Counted from the first letter of the stretch, positions 48,001 through 54,759 are shown. The stretch is DNA of 64,000 nt from Doryteuthis pealeii (GCA_023376005.1 CM042147.1:118788912-118852911), one strand, 5' to 3'. Numbers and translations are program-made. The notes: a model not told the origin generated them from the sequence alone.

Positions 48001-51000
48001 TGTGACCAGACGATTGATCGGAGGGGGCCTCTCCGACCGCCCGTCTAGCCCAAGATAGGGCCAAAGTGGAGTATTGCATGTCATGAATTGCTCATCCACC
48101 TGGGCTCTATCCTTAAGCATCACGGATCGCCACCCACAGCCAACAGGTGGCCCCATTGGGGGAGTCTTACCCCTCTGCAGAGGTGCATTCTAACGCCCCA
48201 GCCGACAGGGCGGTAGTAAAGATGAACAGAAGAAGAATAGAAGTAATAAAGGAAAGAGAGTATACAACACAAGGAAATTCATTGCCTTTAGTTTCTATCC
48301 TGACACTTTTATGTATTTCATGATCTACTACTAGTGTATTTTCCTTTTAACCAACCCATTTCTTTTATATTGGAGGAGGGGGGGGCTAGTTCTGGACCAT
48401 CATTCATCATCATTGGCAATTCAGTCTCGAAAGACTATGATAAAAGTTTTTGTGTGCCCCTGGAGTTGCAGCGCCTCCTGTGACTATGAAGTCCTATGTT
48501 TGAGAAACATTCTCGACCACAGATTTTGCATTTGTAGGTTGTCCCTGTAGATGATGATGTTCCGATGCTTTGTTGCCGTTGCTTTCTTATGGACCTCTTA
48601 GCTTCATGATGTTGTATCAGGGTGACTTCTGACAAGTACAGTCCTCTATGGAGATTCTGCCGCCACCGAGGGCAGGCTTGAGCCAAATTTTCCAAGCTGG
48701 AAGGGACAATGCCAAAGCACCTGAGATCATTTTTGCAGACAATAGAGTTTAAAACCTTCCCAAGGATAACCAATAACCATTTTTGAAAGTTTGGTTGAAA
48801 TTGTGTCAGGAATAGTGAAACTATGACTATACAGATGTATATACAAATGGTAAATTATAGGAAGAAGATTCCATCAGGTAGAGAGCAAACAAATATCTGA
48901 TGCTTTCATTGGTGTGCTGGACATGACCCCAGAAACCCTTGTTTACTTTGCTCTAGAAAAATTATAATAATGAAATTTATTGTGTACAGTGCTCAGGTGC
49001 ACCACAACTCATCAAAGTCTCATGTCTAGTACATAGAATAATGTATTAGTGTCAGAAACATGAACAGCACACAGTAATAATATACATGTATGTGTGCGCG
49101 TGCATGCATGTGTGTGTGGATGGGAGTATCAGGTATAGTGTTGGCGGATTACAGGAAGCATGGATGCTTTGAAAGATGTAGTGTTTTGGGAGCCTACAAA
49201 CGGATGCAGGCAGTTTATTCCATGCCTTGGCAATTCTGAGCATGAAAAAATGTTTCCAAAAGTCATGTGAGCTATGCTGTCTTCTGACTTTGTAGGCATG
49301 CCCACGTGTGTTGGAAAGATGGAGATCAAAAAGGTGCTCAATTAATGACATTATGAGCGTTTACCAGGTCAGTTGCCAGAAGCCAGAGTTTCAACGAATC
49401 AATTCTCAGGGCAGTAAGACGTTCAGAATATGGCAGATGCCTGATGGAGGGTATTCGTTTGGTTGCACGTCTCTGTACAGTTGCTAGGAGGTTAATGTTC
49501 TGAGCGAGATAGGGGTTCCAGATTGGTGATGCAAATTTCAAGTGTGGCCGCACCATAGCTTTGTACAGCTTTAAATAGGTAGCAATTATGTAATTGCTTG
49601 ATGGTAATTTTAACCTCACAATGACCGTGACAATTTGTAATGCTAAATTATAAGATTTAACCACCTTAAAAATGTCAGCAGGTACTTAATTTACACCATG
49701 AATTAAACTGTTAAAAAAAAAAAAAAAAAACACAAGAAAAAAAAACCAAAATAAATAAACATTTGTCTTTACCAGTTGTAATATAACTGGGAGAAAACTG
49801 TTGTTTTTTAAAGATTTTTTTTATTCATGTAAGTAAAAAAGTAAAGTCGTCGGGGCGGCCTAAAGTCGGTATCAGCTAATCAGCGAGGGAGTCTATCCCC
49901 TTTTCACTTGCGCTAGACCAAGGAGATTATTTTAGCATCTGAGGTGGAGCACCACACCTACCATCAGCTCCTTACTTTACCGCATAGATCCCTGTGCTAC
50001 TCATACGCTGAGTTGGCGAGGACCGGTATCGAACTAGAAACCTTGTGGTTTCTAGCCGAACGCTCTACCGACTGAGTAGTCTCAGCTAAACATGACAATT
50101 TTTATTTTGTCATTAAACAATAACTATTGAAGTTATTTTATAAATTATTGCATCAAATTAAAGATCCATTTCTGTGCTATTTAATGAAATAAGTTTGACT
50201 GTAACACAATTTCTGTGCTATTTAATGAAATAAGTTTGACTGTAACACAATGTCTGTGCTATTTAATGAAATAAGTTTGACTGTAACACAATGTTTGGCT
50301 GGGTGTCCATTGTGGTGTAATGGTTAGCAAGCTAGTCTTGCATATCCATTACTACTGAATAGCAAGTTCGACACTCACTGAATGCCCCATACTTGTGATC
50401 TTGTATCACATACTACCAATTACGAATAGGTTAGGTAAATATTTACAATGTTTTTCCTGCAAACTTATAAGGATATTACTGAAGGGAGTTTGACCCAAAA
50501 CTCAAATTCGGACATTTTTGGCTACTATATTTATAGAAGTGTAAATGTGTGAAAATTTCCTACCAAAAAAGTTACATGACATAGCCAAAATAAATAAGAA
50601 AAAAAATAACAGCACAATAAGGAGACGCACACTGAACAGTTGGTTCAACCACTAAAAATCGGGACATTTAAAAAATTAAAAAATAAAATAAAATAAAAAG
50701 GGGAGGGGGCAATAACTTATGCCCTTTTAGTCTTTCATAATGAAAAAGAACTATCGTTAGTAATAATTTTTTGAATATATAAAAATCTTGGAAAATATGT
50801 TGCACAAAATTGCGTATTTTAAAACTTACATTTTTGGATAGATTAAATAGAGCTTGATTTATGGTGTGAATATCATCTTAGACAAGGATAATAGTACCAG
50901 ACGTTTAAAATTCACTATTAAATTTTTAGTGAATAAAAATAGGATAATTGAATCAGAAAAAATACTTTTTTTTGCATCAATTCAAAGAAAAATATTGTAT

Positions 51001-54000
51001 TTAAAACTAAAAAAGAAAAAAGAAACCCCAAAAAACATGCTACATAAATTATATTTTGAGTTTTCAGAAAATAACACTTAAATTTTCTAGTCATTTTTTT
51101 TCGGGTATTGAATTTTTATTTATTTATATGTTCTTCCGGATTTGATCTTTCTAGAAATCTATAAACTAATGAACATTCTGAATTGAGTTGGGTTTTTTTT
51201 AATATAAAAAGCTATTTATTATAAAATTAAGTCATCAATGAATAAAGTAGTGAAAATTTCATTAAAATTGGACAATTCCCTGATTTTTGGTAATAGTTTG
51301 AAATTTTAAAAGATTTAAAAAAAATTATTACCTCTCTTTAAGTATTTTGCGCAACCCTAATGTAAATTATTGGTAACCAAGTGAAAAGAGAGGAGAAAAC
51401 AAAAACAATCTTTTGAAATCACCTTGGTTGTTCTCACATGACACTAGAAGTTATTTTTATTTATTTGATTTCCAGTTTCCCATCAAACCGAAATAGACAT
51501 AAAGTCATTTTTACAAACCAAAACTCATGCGTGGCCATTACAAAAAGTGCTTGATTCCATCGGCATTTCCCTTCAGGTACACAGCAATTAAATTGGCCTC
51601 CGTCCCTTTTAGGCGAGGGGGCAGGAGACTCCCCTGGAACCAAGTGACTAGTTCTTACCTCACTTACCCGCATCGAAAAGCAGGTTATATAGGAAATTAA
51701 AAAAATAATGGTGCCGTTATAGTAGGTATTTGCCTCATACCCCACTTGTATGGGCTGGACACAAGGTCTCATTTTTATGTGGGCTAACAAAAATTGCATT
51801 GATCCCGTCGGCATTCCCCCACAATGGGGGCGCCTCAGGCGCTGGGCAATAGACCCAGCCCTGCCCCTTTAAATCAAGGGGGCAAAGCCCATTGGGATCG
51901 ACGCTATCAATTTTACTTTACCGGTCCAGTGGCCGAAGCACACTGGACTCCCCGAGGGAAAGGAAAGTTATAGTATGTGGCCTACCTTTTTGATTCTGTT
52001 ATAGTATGTGGCCTACCCGGTTTGAATGTGGCCTACCTCAGTAAGAGTATATTTATAGATATAAGTAGTAGGCAATTTATTGAAACTAATTATTTTACAC
52101 ATATATTCAATTTCAAGAAATGCAATTCAGTCATAAGCTAAAATATTCTAAAATAAGGTTAGAGTTAGGAGTTATTAAGCTTATAATATGCTTTTTTATG
52201 GTAGGCCACATACTATAGAGAGACGTGATTTTGTAGGCCCCGTTCAAAGGGTAGGCCACATATATACTATAAGAGAGACGTGAGTAGGCCCCGTTCAAAG
52301 GGTAGGATACAGATAGGCCACATTCAAAAGGTAGGCCACATACATACTATAAGAGAGACGTGATTTGGTAGGCCACATTCAAAAGGTAGGCCACATACAT
52401 ACTATAAGAGAGACGTGATTTGGTAGCCACATTCAAAAGGTAGGCCACATACATACTATAGAGAGAGTGATTTGTATCCGAAAGTAGGCCACATACACAT
52501 TAAGAGAGACGTGATTTGGTGGCCACATCATACTATACTAGAGAGACGTGATTTGGTAGGCACATTCAAAAGGTAGGCCACATACATACTATAAGAGAGA
52601 CTTGATTTGGTAGGCCACATCCCACATACATACTATAGAGAGACGTGATTTGGTAGGCCACATCCGAAAGGTAGGCCACATACACTACTATATCAGAGAG
52701 ACGTGATTTGGTAGGCCACATCCGAAAGGTAGGCCACATACATACTATAGAGAGACGTGATTTGTAGGCCACATTCAAAAGGTAGGCCACATACATACTA
52801 TAAGAGAGACGTGATTTGGTAGGCCACATTCGAAAGGTAGGCCACATACATACTATAAGAGAGACGTGATTTGGTAGGCCACATCCGAAAGGTAGGCCAC
52901 ATACATACTATAAGAGAGACATGATTTCGTAAGCCACATTCAAAAAGGTAGGCCACATACTATAAATGCTACTAAAATTAACTATGTATTTAAAAAAAAA
53001 AAATATTTCTAGCCTTACAGACCCATTAAATGAATAGAGTTTGACCCTTTATTGGATGTCACATATTTTCAACCTTGTGTCACCTACTATCCGTTAGTCA
53101 AAACTACATTGAGAGCTCCTCCTCCTCAAACTTTATATCATTTTTTTTTTATAAACTGTGTCGGTTGATAAAAACAACAACGTTTTACTATTCACAACGA
53201 GGTTTGTTTATGCTACAAGAATTTAACACGTGGTTAATCTCGTTGTGTGCTTTCCAAAACATTCGACTAGCATACAAAGAGAGTTCAGAATATTAGAAGC
53301 AGTAGAAGTAGTTTCTTAGAAGAAACATGGAAAATAAGATCGTTAACGAAAACATTAAATTTTGAAAACTATTTTTCATTTTCTTAGAAAAAAAAAAATC
53401 ATTTAATTTTAGCAAGATGTTTATTTTGTCAACAATGATTAAAAAAACCCAAAACAAACTAAGATATGTCATCAGAAAGAAGGGAGAAATAGAATGACTT
53501 GCAAAAAATCCGCATGAATGGGAAACGTAAGAGAAAGATAAAGAAGAAAAGATGTAGACGATATGGGAATGAAATAGATAAACAACGAGGTGAGGGGTCG
53601 TCCCAAAATGTGTATATCCGTGAATGTGTGCCATTTACAAGTAGACACCTGATAATGATTTTTATCATCAAGTGTTTTGCAAATAGCATGCTGAGTCGTA
53701 AAATAATCGGAATGGGATTAATAAAAACTTGAATTTAGCAGAAGCAATCAAAACCGCACCTCGTTTAAAAAAAACAACAACAAAAAAACAAACAAATAAA
53801 CAAAAAAAAAACAAATTGAATAAAATAAGATTTTTAAAAAATTGATTGAATTATTTAACTTTACGTATTTTTATTTTTCAGATTACGAACGATTTTAAGC
53901 CTAATGTATTTTTTTTTATTATCGTATTTTGTTATTGTTTTTTTTTTCTAATTTTAATTAACAATTAAAATGAATTTTAATTAGGAAACAACGGAAAGAT

Positions 54001-54667
54001 AAATAGTGTTCGTTTTGACATAGTAATCTTTTATTTACATTATAAATAGGACACACCACGCTGTCTAAAACTAAAGAAAAATCAATATTATTCAAATCTG
54101 TTAAATTCCCTTCGTGTGATCCGAATTGAAAGAATAAATAATTAGTCGTGAATTATCATTATTTTTCTATACAGAAACAAAAGTGACATTCTCTCTATTT
54201 ACTTTAGGGAATTGATATCTTATTCTATGAAGAAAAAAAAGTAGTATTATCGATTACATTATTACGCCTACCACAAGAGTATAATTAAAACTAAAAATAG
54301 TAGCAAAAATAAGCTTAGGAAATGCTATATTTTTAAATCTATTTTTCTCTCGTTTATTTACTAATATTGTTAGATTTGATGTAAATATCAAGTTTAGTAT
54401 TTTAAGCATTATTTAAGTTTAAAACTTTTGTGTCTTAAAATACTCCAGACTTTTCTCGCTATATATATATATACACACACATACACAAAATGCAACACAT
54501 TCAAGTAGATTTTGCTATGGTTAAATATATATTAAAATAACTGAAAACAATCAAACCTTGACTGTTTGGTCACTGGAACATGTAGCAAGTCTTTCACCAT
54601 AAAAGTCGTAGGCAACATCGTGAATTAAGTCTTCATGGTCAGTTTGAATTGATTTCGGCACAAACAT
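22786..54667 (-). CDS. SEH1L: SEH1 nucleoporin / GATOR2 subunit, whole spliced gene
   Basis: The minus-strand coding join is 54667-54557, 40000-39950, 38529-38424, 37037-36919, 36384-36254, 31899-31807, exon 7 (31233-31093 and/or 29815-29675), 27921-27847, 26267-26189 and 22982-22786. With one exon 7 this is about 367 residues; animal SEH1 is about 360. The WD40 blades are visible: [14 protein letters not shown] near residue 27, [15 protein letters not shown] near 74, [14 protein letters not shown] near 128 and [18 protein letters not shown] near 285. The order matches the family from end to end. SEH1 is known to form an incomplete propeller that NUP85 completes in the Y complex of the nuclear pore, and that MIOS completes in GATOR2, which controls mTORC1. 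Phases agree at every junction except exon 8 to 9, where one base is missing. The C-terminal tail (about 50 residues, Ser/Pro-rich) is not conserved. I identified the gene from remembered family sequence, not from a search. Confidence 0.96.
23095..23335 (-). mobile_element. Family E fragment
   Basis: Body only, from CCCTAACAGGTACTACCACT to GCCATAAGGGCAATAGGGTT. The tail is missing. It lies 110 bp into intron 9, immediately upstream of SEH1 exon 10 in transcript order. Confidence 0.6.
23971..24332 (+). mobile_element. SINE family D
   Basis: Full copy in SEH1 intron 9: head GATACATGGCCTAGTGGATA, CTGAAGA at 24254-24260, GGCCGG...CGGCC, GAAA at 24282-24285, then CGTTGTACAG. The two overlapping minus-strand ORFs here are antisense shadows. 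Confidence 0.75.
24376..24895 (+). mobile_element. Family E copy, opposite orientation
   Basis: It matches the family-E body on the plus strand (TTGGCTGGGGGCTGTAGAAT onward) through ATATGGGTGCAAGAAAG and ends with GGTTGATATGCC and an (AACC)n tail at 24868-24891. The middle carries a deletion relative to 47625-48217. Confidence 0.65.
24945..25703 (-). mobile_element. Family E copy split by solo LTR
   Basis: The tail region is at 24945-25046 and the body (CCAGAGCTCCAGAACTGGAG) at 25526-25703, interrupted by the LTR at 25047-25525. The 5' end is truncated. Confidence 0.6.
25047..25525 (+). mobile_element. Solo LTR, copy 2, nested in family E
   Basis: This copy is 479 bp, TGTTACATAATTG to GTATACAACA. 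It splits a family-E retroelement whose tail lies at 24945-25046 and body at 25526-25703. No clear target duplication. It lies in SEH1 intron 9. Confidence 0.7.
25712..26020 (-). mobile_element. Family E copy, 5' truncated
   Basis: On plus it starts with a (GATT)n tail, then GCATGTCAACCC, and continues to CAGAACTGGAGCCTCACCAC. It lies directly beside the preceding copy and 170 bp from SEH1 exon 9. Confidence 0.65.
26189..26267 (-). CDS. SEH1L: SEH1 exon 9
   Basis: These 79 nt encode [20 protein letters not shown] then KVKLWK, the most conserved WD blade of SEH1. The exon starts in phase 0, leaves one base over, and has donor GTAAGT. The adjoining intron 9 carries a cluster of family-E retroelements and a solo LTR. 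Confidence 0.95.
26365..26605 (-). mobile_element. Family E fragment
   Basis: The tail (GGCATGTCAACCTGTCTCGA) and a short body segment (CACCAGGTCAGAGTGGACCT) are present; the rest is lost. Confidence 0.55.
26675..26768 (-). mobile_element. Family C SINE, internally deleted
   Basis: The 3' end and the B-box side of the head are joined by a deletion of about 150 bp. One undetermined base (N) lies at about 26735. Confidence 0.6.
26808..27075 (-). mobile_element. tRNA-derived SINE, family B
   Basis: Full copy: A box GCGTGGTCAAATGGTTAG on minus, B box near GTTCAAATCCTCG, with the family tail. SEH1 intron 8. Confidence 0.75.
27281..27700 (-). pseudogene. LINE pol C-terminus and 3' UTR
   Basis: Minus-strand frame 27597-27400 encodes [20 protein letters not shown] and [18 protein letters not shown], the conserved C-terminal tail of Jockey-like LINE pol. 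An upstream frame gives CETCQ (frameshifted). The 3' UTR runs to about 27281, with GGCATACAACCCGCTCGGGG on plus and a (CCAA)n-type tail. This UTR tail is shared with families E and F. Confidence 0.72.
27847..27921 (-). CDS. SEH1L: SEH1 exon 8 (one-base deletion)
   Basis: These 75 nt encode [20 protein letters not shown], then DH (family equivalent FEIHIVAQFDNHNSQVWR). The acceptor and donor (GTAAGT) are canonical. As written, the exon leaves two bases while exon 9 needs phase 0. One extra A in the short A run (27851-27853, TTT on plus) would restore the conserved ending H-E-N-Q before VWR. A missing homopolymer base from long-read consensus is the simplest explanation. Confidence 0.9.
28197..28455 (-). 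mobile_element. Family B SINE, diverged
   Basis: It shares the order GGTCGGATGTGATACAAAG, CTTCTCCCAGACTGG and CCCAATGGCATTAGCAC with family B, but with many substitutions, so it is probably older. SEH1 intron 7. Confidence 0.6.
28580..28604 (+). ncRNA. 3' half of a hammerhead
   Basis: GAAACACGTGTCTGTGG matches the 3' half of the 9733-9785 ribozyme, followed by GATTAC and a TA-rich tract, but the CTGANGA half is missing. It is a truncated copy. Confidence 0.6.
29675..29815 (-). CDS. SEH1L: SEH1 exon 7, downstream copy
   Basis: This is an identical second copy of exon 7, with the same splice sites, inside the other unit of a 1.4-kb tandem duplication. If both copies were spliced in, the protein would gain 47 residues repeating one blade segment, which would probably disturb the propeller. 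Mutually exclusive use, non-use of one copy, or an assembly duplication are all possible. Confidence 0.75.
31093..31233 (-). CDS. SEH1L: SEH1 exon 7, upstream copy
   Basis: These 141 nt encode [20 protein letters not shown], then [20 protein letters not shown] and IQMVPI (residues 205-250). This matches the SEH1 motif TDPVHDIAFAPNLGRS. Acceptor AG and donor GTTAGT are intact. It is base-identical to the second copy at 29675-29815. Both copies are phase 2 at both ends, so using either one or both keeps the frame. Confidence 0.9.
31807..31899 (-). CDS. SEH1L: SEH1 exon 6
   Basis: These 93 nt encode [20 protein letters not shown] and FVYQYNDQQ (residues 174-203), equivalent to vertebrate [23 protein letters not shown]. 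Phase 2 at both ends; the donor is GTAAGT. The right breakpoint of the 1.4-kb tandem duplication falls inside this exon, 8 bases from its 3' end. Confidence 0.94.
32092..32342 (-). mobile_element. tRNA-derived SINE, family C
   Basis: Near full length, with a complete head (GGGTTAGCTCAGTCGATAG on minus) and tail. It is in SEH1 intron 5. Another head-only copy follows at 32426-32516. Confidence 0.75.
32426..32516 (-). mobile_element. Family C SINE, head only
   Basis: Just the tRNA-like part remains: GGCCGGCTTAGCTCAGTCGG to the B box TTCAATACCGGCCC and TACTCATACGCTGAG. It could be mistaken for a tRNA gene but lacks a proper acceptor 3' strand. Confidence 0.65.
32764..33004. mobile_element. MITE-like element with ~80-bp TIRs
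   Basis: The left GGCACCCCTTTTTGATCTCG...CAATATCCGGTTGTTT and its complement at 32912-32990 enclose a short centre. The centre includes AACCCTAACTCTAACCCC, which only resembles telomere repeat. No ORF. Confidence 0.8.
33196..33810 (+). pseudogene. LINE RT fragment, interrupted
   Basis: 33196-33285 encodes [20 protein letters not shown]. After unrelated sequence (33286-33665, including CCCAGGCGACGCCGGGTAGC) the same protein resumes at 33670 with ISDLSDKTK and FFQAVAV, with stops and frameshifts. Same family as the 13.2-kb fragment. SEH1 intron 5. Confidence 0.6.
34697..34855 (+). pseudogene. LINE C-terminal fragment
   Basis: It encodes pieces matching the C-terminal end of the same LINE family ([19 protein letters not shown] in one frame, SDVLL in another). 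A shorter related piece is at 4885-4985. Confidence 0.55.
34908..35155. repeat. Diverged direct repeat with GA-rich start
   Basis: CAATTTGAGAGAGA...TATGTTATCATTCAGAA...TTACTTCCTGTCCTAT occurs at 34916-34998 and again at 35073-35153. It lies directly before the TIR element at 35165. Confidence 0.6.
35165..36157. mobile_element. ~1-kb element with ~100-bp terminal inverted repeats
   Basis: The left end GTTAAAATTGCAAATCGTTG to ACACGATTTATGTTATT recurs reversed at 36050-36155 with about four differences. Between the TIRs there is no transposase. A tRNA B-box-like GGGTTTGATCCCGGCAGGC on minus (about 35317-35335) and an ORF at 35304-35615 with no recognisable family lie inside. It is a non-autonomous DNA transposon in SEH1 intron 5. 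Confidence 0.82.
36254..36384 (-). CDS. SEH1L: SEH1 exon 5
   Basis: These 131 nt encode [20 protein letters not shown], then [15 protein letters not shown] and SSLSWNPS (residues 130-172). This matches the third/fourth-blade region of SEH1. The exon starts in phase 0 and ends with two bases over. Confidence 0.95.
36664..36893 (+). mobile_element. Family B SINE, 3' truncated
   Basis: Head TTGTGGTATAATGGTTTTCG with B box GAGTTCAAATGCTGG, then the diverged body. It lies just downstream (plus sense) of SEH1 exon 5, inside intron 4. Confidence 0.65.
36919..37037 (-). CDS. SEH1L: SEH1 exon 4
   Basis: These 119 nt encode about residues 90-129, including [20 protein letters not shown] and [10 protein letters not shown], a hallmark SEH1 stretch. 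The linker before it is shorter than in vertebrates. The acceptor is preceded by a long poly-T tract in the transcript sense. The donor is GTAAGT and the exon ends in phase 0. Confidence 0.95.
37084..37185 (+). mobile_element. Family A SINE, head part
   Basis: A box TTGTGGTTTAATGGTTAGCA and B box GAGATTGATCCTCACTGG. The 3' end is cut short. It sits just upstream of the SEH1 exon 4 acceptor, in intron 3. Confidence 0.65.
37557..37802 (+). mobile_element. tRNA-derived SINE, family C
   Basis: A diverged near-full copy (AGTTTAGCTCTGTCAGTAGA head, GGTTTGATACCAG B box). It accounts for the 108-codon minus-strand ORF here, which is not a gene. SEH1 intron 3. Confidence 0.7.
38424..38529 (-). CDS. 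SEH1L: SEH1 exon 3
   Basis: These 106 nt encode residues 55-89 ([20 protein letters not shown], then [15 protein letters not shown]), the second WD blade and nearly identical to the family. The exon starts in phase 0 and leaves one base over. The donor is GTGAGT. Confidence 0.95.
39477..39518. repeat. (TA)n microsatellite in SEH1 intron 2
   Basis: About 21 TA units. No fold-back or ribozyme is adjacent here, unlike most other TA tracts in the window. Confidence 0.9.
39950..40000 (-). CDS. SEH1L: SEH1 exon 2
   Basis: These 51 nt encode [17 protein letters not shown] (residues 38-54), which completes the first WD repeat. It is in phase 0 at both ends and is flanked by AG and GTAAAT. Human SEH1 has the equivalent VWDKSESGDWHCTASWK. 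Confidence 0.94.
41047..41315 (+). mobile_element. tRNA-derived SINE, family C
   Basis: Full-length copy with head GCCGTGTTTAGCTCAGTCAG, B box GTTTGATACAGGCC and tail GACTTTACTTTTACTTACTT. SEH1 intron 1. Confidence 0.8.
41406..41533 (-). mobile_element. Family A SINE
   Basis: Minus-strand head TTGTGGTGTATTGGTTAGCA with B box AAGTTCAATCCTTGC. Its 3' end ACCTTGTGTTAAATCCTACC is present. Confidence 0.65.
41749..42027 (+). mobile_element. tRNA-derived SINE, family B
   Basis: A well-preserved full copy with head CATGTGGTGTAATGGTTTAA, B box GAGTTCAAATCTTGG and tail CTTGTGTCACATCCTGCTCG. Useful as the family consensus. SEH1 intron 1. Confidence 0.82.
42845..43150 (+). mobile_element. Possible solo LTR of another family
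   Basis: The region TGTTGACAGACCCTGTAGCG to TTAATTAATTGCA has TG...CA ends. It is less AT-rich inside and contains AATAAATCTTGATCAAAG then TCTTGTGGTTTAATT, similar in layout to the R/U5 part of the other LTRs. No second copy or target duplication was seen. Confidence 0.3.
43726..43899. repeat. A/G-rich low-complexity tract
   Basis: About 170 bases of poly-A with scattered single G. Its minus-strand ORF of F and S residues is meaningless. Poly-A runs also occur at 42653-42687, 23485-23508 and 37041-37066. Confidence 0.9.
44377..44426 (-). ncRNA. Hammerhead ribozyme, complete
   Basis: On minus, helix I is AAGGTCAC (44426-44419) with GTGACTTT (44384-44377): five Watson-Crick pairs, then G-T, G-T and A-T. 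The core is CTGATGA (44418-44412), the exact consensus. Helix II is TGC/GCA with loop TGAT and a basal T-T, then GAAA (44399-44396). Helix III is A-C/G-T with a 7-base loop, and the cleavage triplet GTT precedes 44384. It lies between (TA)n tracts. Confidence 0.8.
44611..44649 (-). ncRNA. Hammerhead ribozyme, same family as 21135
   Basis: Helix I is TAATC (44649-44645) with GGTTA (44615-44611), where one C-G pair of the 21-kb copies has become a T-G wobble, so pairing is kept. The core is CTGAAGA (44644-44638), helix II TCC-TTAT-GGT, GAAA 44627-44624 and triplet GTA. The minus-strand sequence downstream of the cleavage site matches the TATTGAGCACTTT element. Confidence 0.73.
44687..44720 (+). 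ncRNA. Decayed partner hammerhead
   Basis: This is the mirror of 44611-44649 with CCGAAGA in place of CTGAAGA and loop TTGA in place of TCGA. Helix I on the 5' side is lost. The palindrome between the two is shortened to about 130 bp (44600-44730). Confidence 0.55.
44767..44974. repeat. Fold-back element between (TA)n tracts
   Basis: This near-perfect palindrome of about 205 bp has ends TATATTGGTTTGGAGG and its complement, centred near 44870. It is flanked by (TA)n at 44733-44770 and, after a short gap, 45010-45060. It contains no hammerhead core and no ORF. Confidence 0.9.
45405..45622 (-). mobile_element. Family B SINE, diverged
   Basis: Contains CTTCTCCTAGACCGGTTGCC and the later family B blocks, with a decayed head. 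Confidence 0.55.
45690..46057. mobile_element. TIR element of the TATAGTATGTGGCCTACC family, short copy
   Basis: The left TTATAGTATGTAGCC...GTGTCCTACC and right GGTAGGCCACATA are inverted ends. The interior is homologous to the 51.97-kb copy (AGTAGGCAATTTATTGAAAC). One copy of the terminal minisatellite unit is present. TA at the borders suggests a Tc1/mariner-like target. Confidence 0.72.
46315..46830 (-). mobile_element. Family E copy
   Basis: It shares the 47.6-kb body (GGTCAGAGTGGACCAGGGAG, then CTTGCCATAAGGGCAATA) and tail (GTATATCAACCTCAGTAGGT). The element's 5' part is cut short near 46800 in a diverged GGCCATGGACTGCTC region. Upstream-facing flank unclear. Confidence 0.7.
47187..48269 (+). 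mobile_element. Solo LTR, copy 3, interrupted by family E
   Basis: It starts TGTTACATAATT and ends TATACAACA, with CAAG on both sides (47183-47186 and 48270-48273) as a 4-bp target duplication. Without the inserted 593-bp element and its duplicated 8 bases the LTR is about 482 bp, like the other copies. TG...CA ends and a 4-bp duplication fit a Gypsy-type LTR, though no pol is present to confirm the class. Confidence 0.78.
47625..48217 (-). mobile_element. Family E non-autonomous retroelement, full length
   Basis: AAAGATGA flanks it exactly (47617-47624 and 48218-48225), an 8-bp target duplication that defines a 593-bp element on the minus strand ending in an AAACAAAC-type tail. It has no tRNA-like head that I can recognise and no ORF. 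The tail segment GGCATATCAACC (plus-strand reading) is shared with a LINE 3' end at 27.28 kb and with family F. Confidence 0.8.
48400..48775 (-). pseudogene. LINE pol C-terminus with zinc-finger-like end
   Basis: Minus-strand frame encodes [34 protein letters not shown] and [23 protein letters not shown] (a C-x2-C...H-x3-5-C pattern). This end is typical of several animal LINE pol proteins. Upstream RT sequence is absent, so it is a 5'-truncated dead copy. SEH1 intron 1. Confidence 0.7.
48964..49664 (-). pseudogene. LINE RT C-terminus to 3' end
   Basis: Minus-strand frame 49664-49338 encodes [20 protein letters not shown] and [20 protein letters not shown], conserved in CR1/Jockey-like reverse transcriptases. 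The next segment ([11 protein letters not shown], frame-shifted) and the 3' UTR (AATAAATTTCATTAT end on minus) follow. Frameshifts make it a pseudogene. The same 3' end occurs at 1216-1462 and 18722-19140. Confidence 0.8.
49830..50094 (-). mobile_element. tRNA-derived SINE, family C
   Basis: Full-length copy, well conserved. The left arm of the giant palindrome includes most of it, and its reverse image begins at 63893 and runs off the window end. Confidence 0.8.
50306..50458 (+). mobile_element. Family A SINE
   Basis: Full copy: CATTGTGGTGTAATGGTTAG, B box AAGTTCGACACTCACTG, tail GGTTAGGTAAATATTTAC. The mirror copy is at about 63538-63672. Three near-identical segments of about 52 bp (CTGTGCTATTTAATGAAATA) precede it at 50171-50292. 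Confidence 0.7.
50460..51526. other. SEH1 intron 1, no gene seen
   Basis: AT-rich, mirrored in the right palindrome arm at about 62480-63530. The differences between arms here are a direct measure of the right arm's error rate. Confidence 0.6.
51717..51960. repeat. GC-rich repeat, family G
   Basis: Less AT-rich than its surroundings. Shared blocks are CCCACTTGTATGGGCTGGAC, GGGGCGCCTCAGGCGCTGGG and GTCCAGTGGCCGAAGC. Related copies are at 56390-56680 and, partly, 51527-51645; mirror copies are at 57010-57330 and 61980-62230. Class unknown: no tRNA head or TIR was recognised. Confidence 0.6.
51967..52970. mobile_element. TIR element with expanded internal minisatellite
   Basis: It starts TTATAGTATGTGGCCTACC and ends GGTAGGCCACATACTATAA. 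The left 230 bp match the 45.7-kb copy, and the right 770 bp are a tandem array (about 52195-52969, near 13 units). The unit, about 55 bp, holds two copies of the terminal GGTAGGCCACAT plus AGAGAGACGTGATTTG. The mirror copy in the right arm is about 955 bp and very noisy. Confidence 0.8.
52971..54556. other. SEH1 intron 1, no gene seen
   Basis: AT-rich. The 113-codon minus ORF (53293-53634) is disrupted by indels in the mirror arm and has no recognised family. Confidence 0.5.
53020..53105 (+). mobile_element. Family A SINE, 3' part
   Basis: GAGTTTGACCCTTTATTGGA and CTTGTGTCACCTACTATCCG match the family A B box and tail. The head is lost. Confidence 0.5.
54557..54667 (-). CDS. SEH1L: SEH1 exon 1 (start codon)
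   Basis: It encodes residues 1-37, beginning [20 protein letters not shown] and ending CSSDQTVK. This is the conserved SEH1 N-terminus with its first WD blade. The ATG is at 54667-54665, the donor after 54557 reads GTTTGA, and the exon ends in phase 0. The next intron is 14.5 kb and is full of repeats. A degraded mirror copy of this exon lies at 59048-59158 on the plus strand. Confidence 0.95.
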
Positions 54668-54759
54668 AACGTGCCGTTATTTTACTGAAATAAATCACAC
54701 TAGAATTTTATACCCGTTAATACTACGTAAAGCACCGTTGTTTTAAAAACTGTTATCGA

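Noticed and set aside
53293..53634. 113-codon ORF
   Set aside because: Its mirror copy is broken by indels and the product is a hydrophobic, T-rich translation with no recognisable motif.
53640..53680. CACCTGATAATGATTTTTATCATC resembles a hammerhead core
   Set aside because: There is no GAAA after the hairpin, no cleavage triplet and no helix I; it is just a short hairpin. The mirror at about 60040 is the same sequence.
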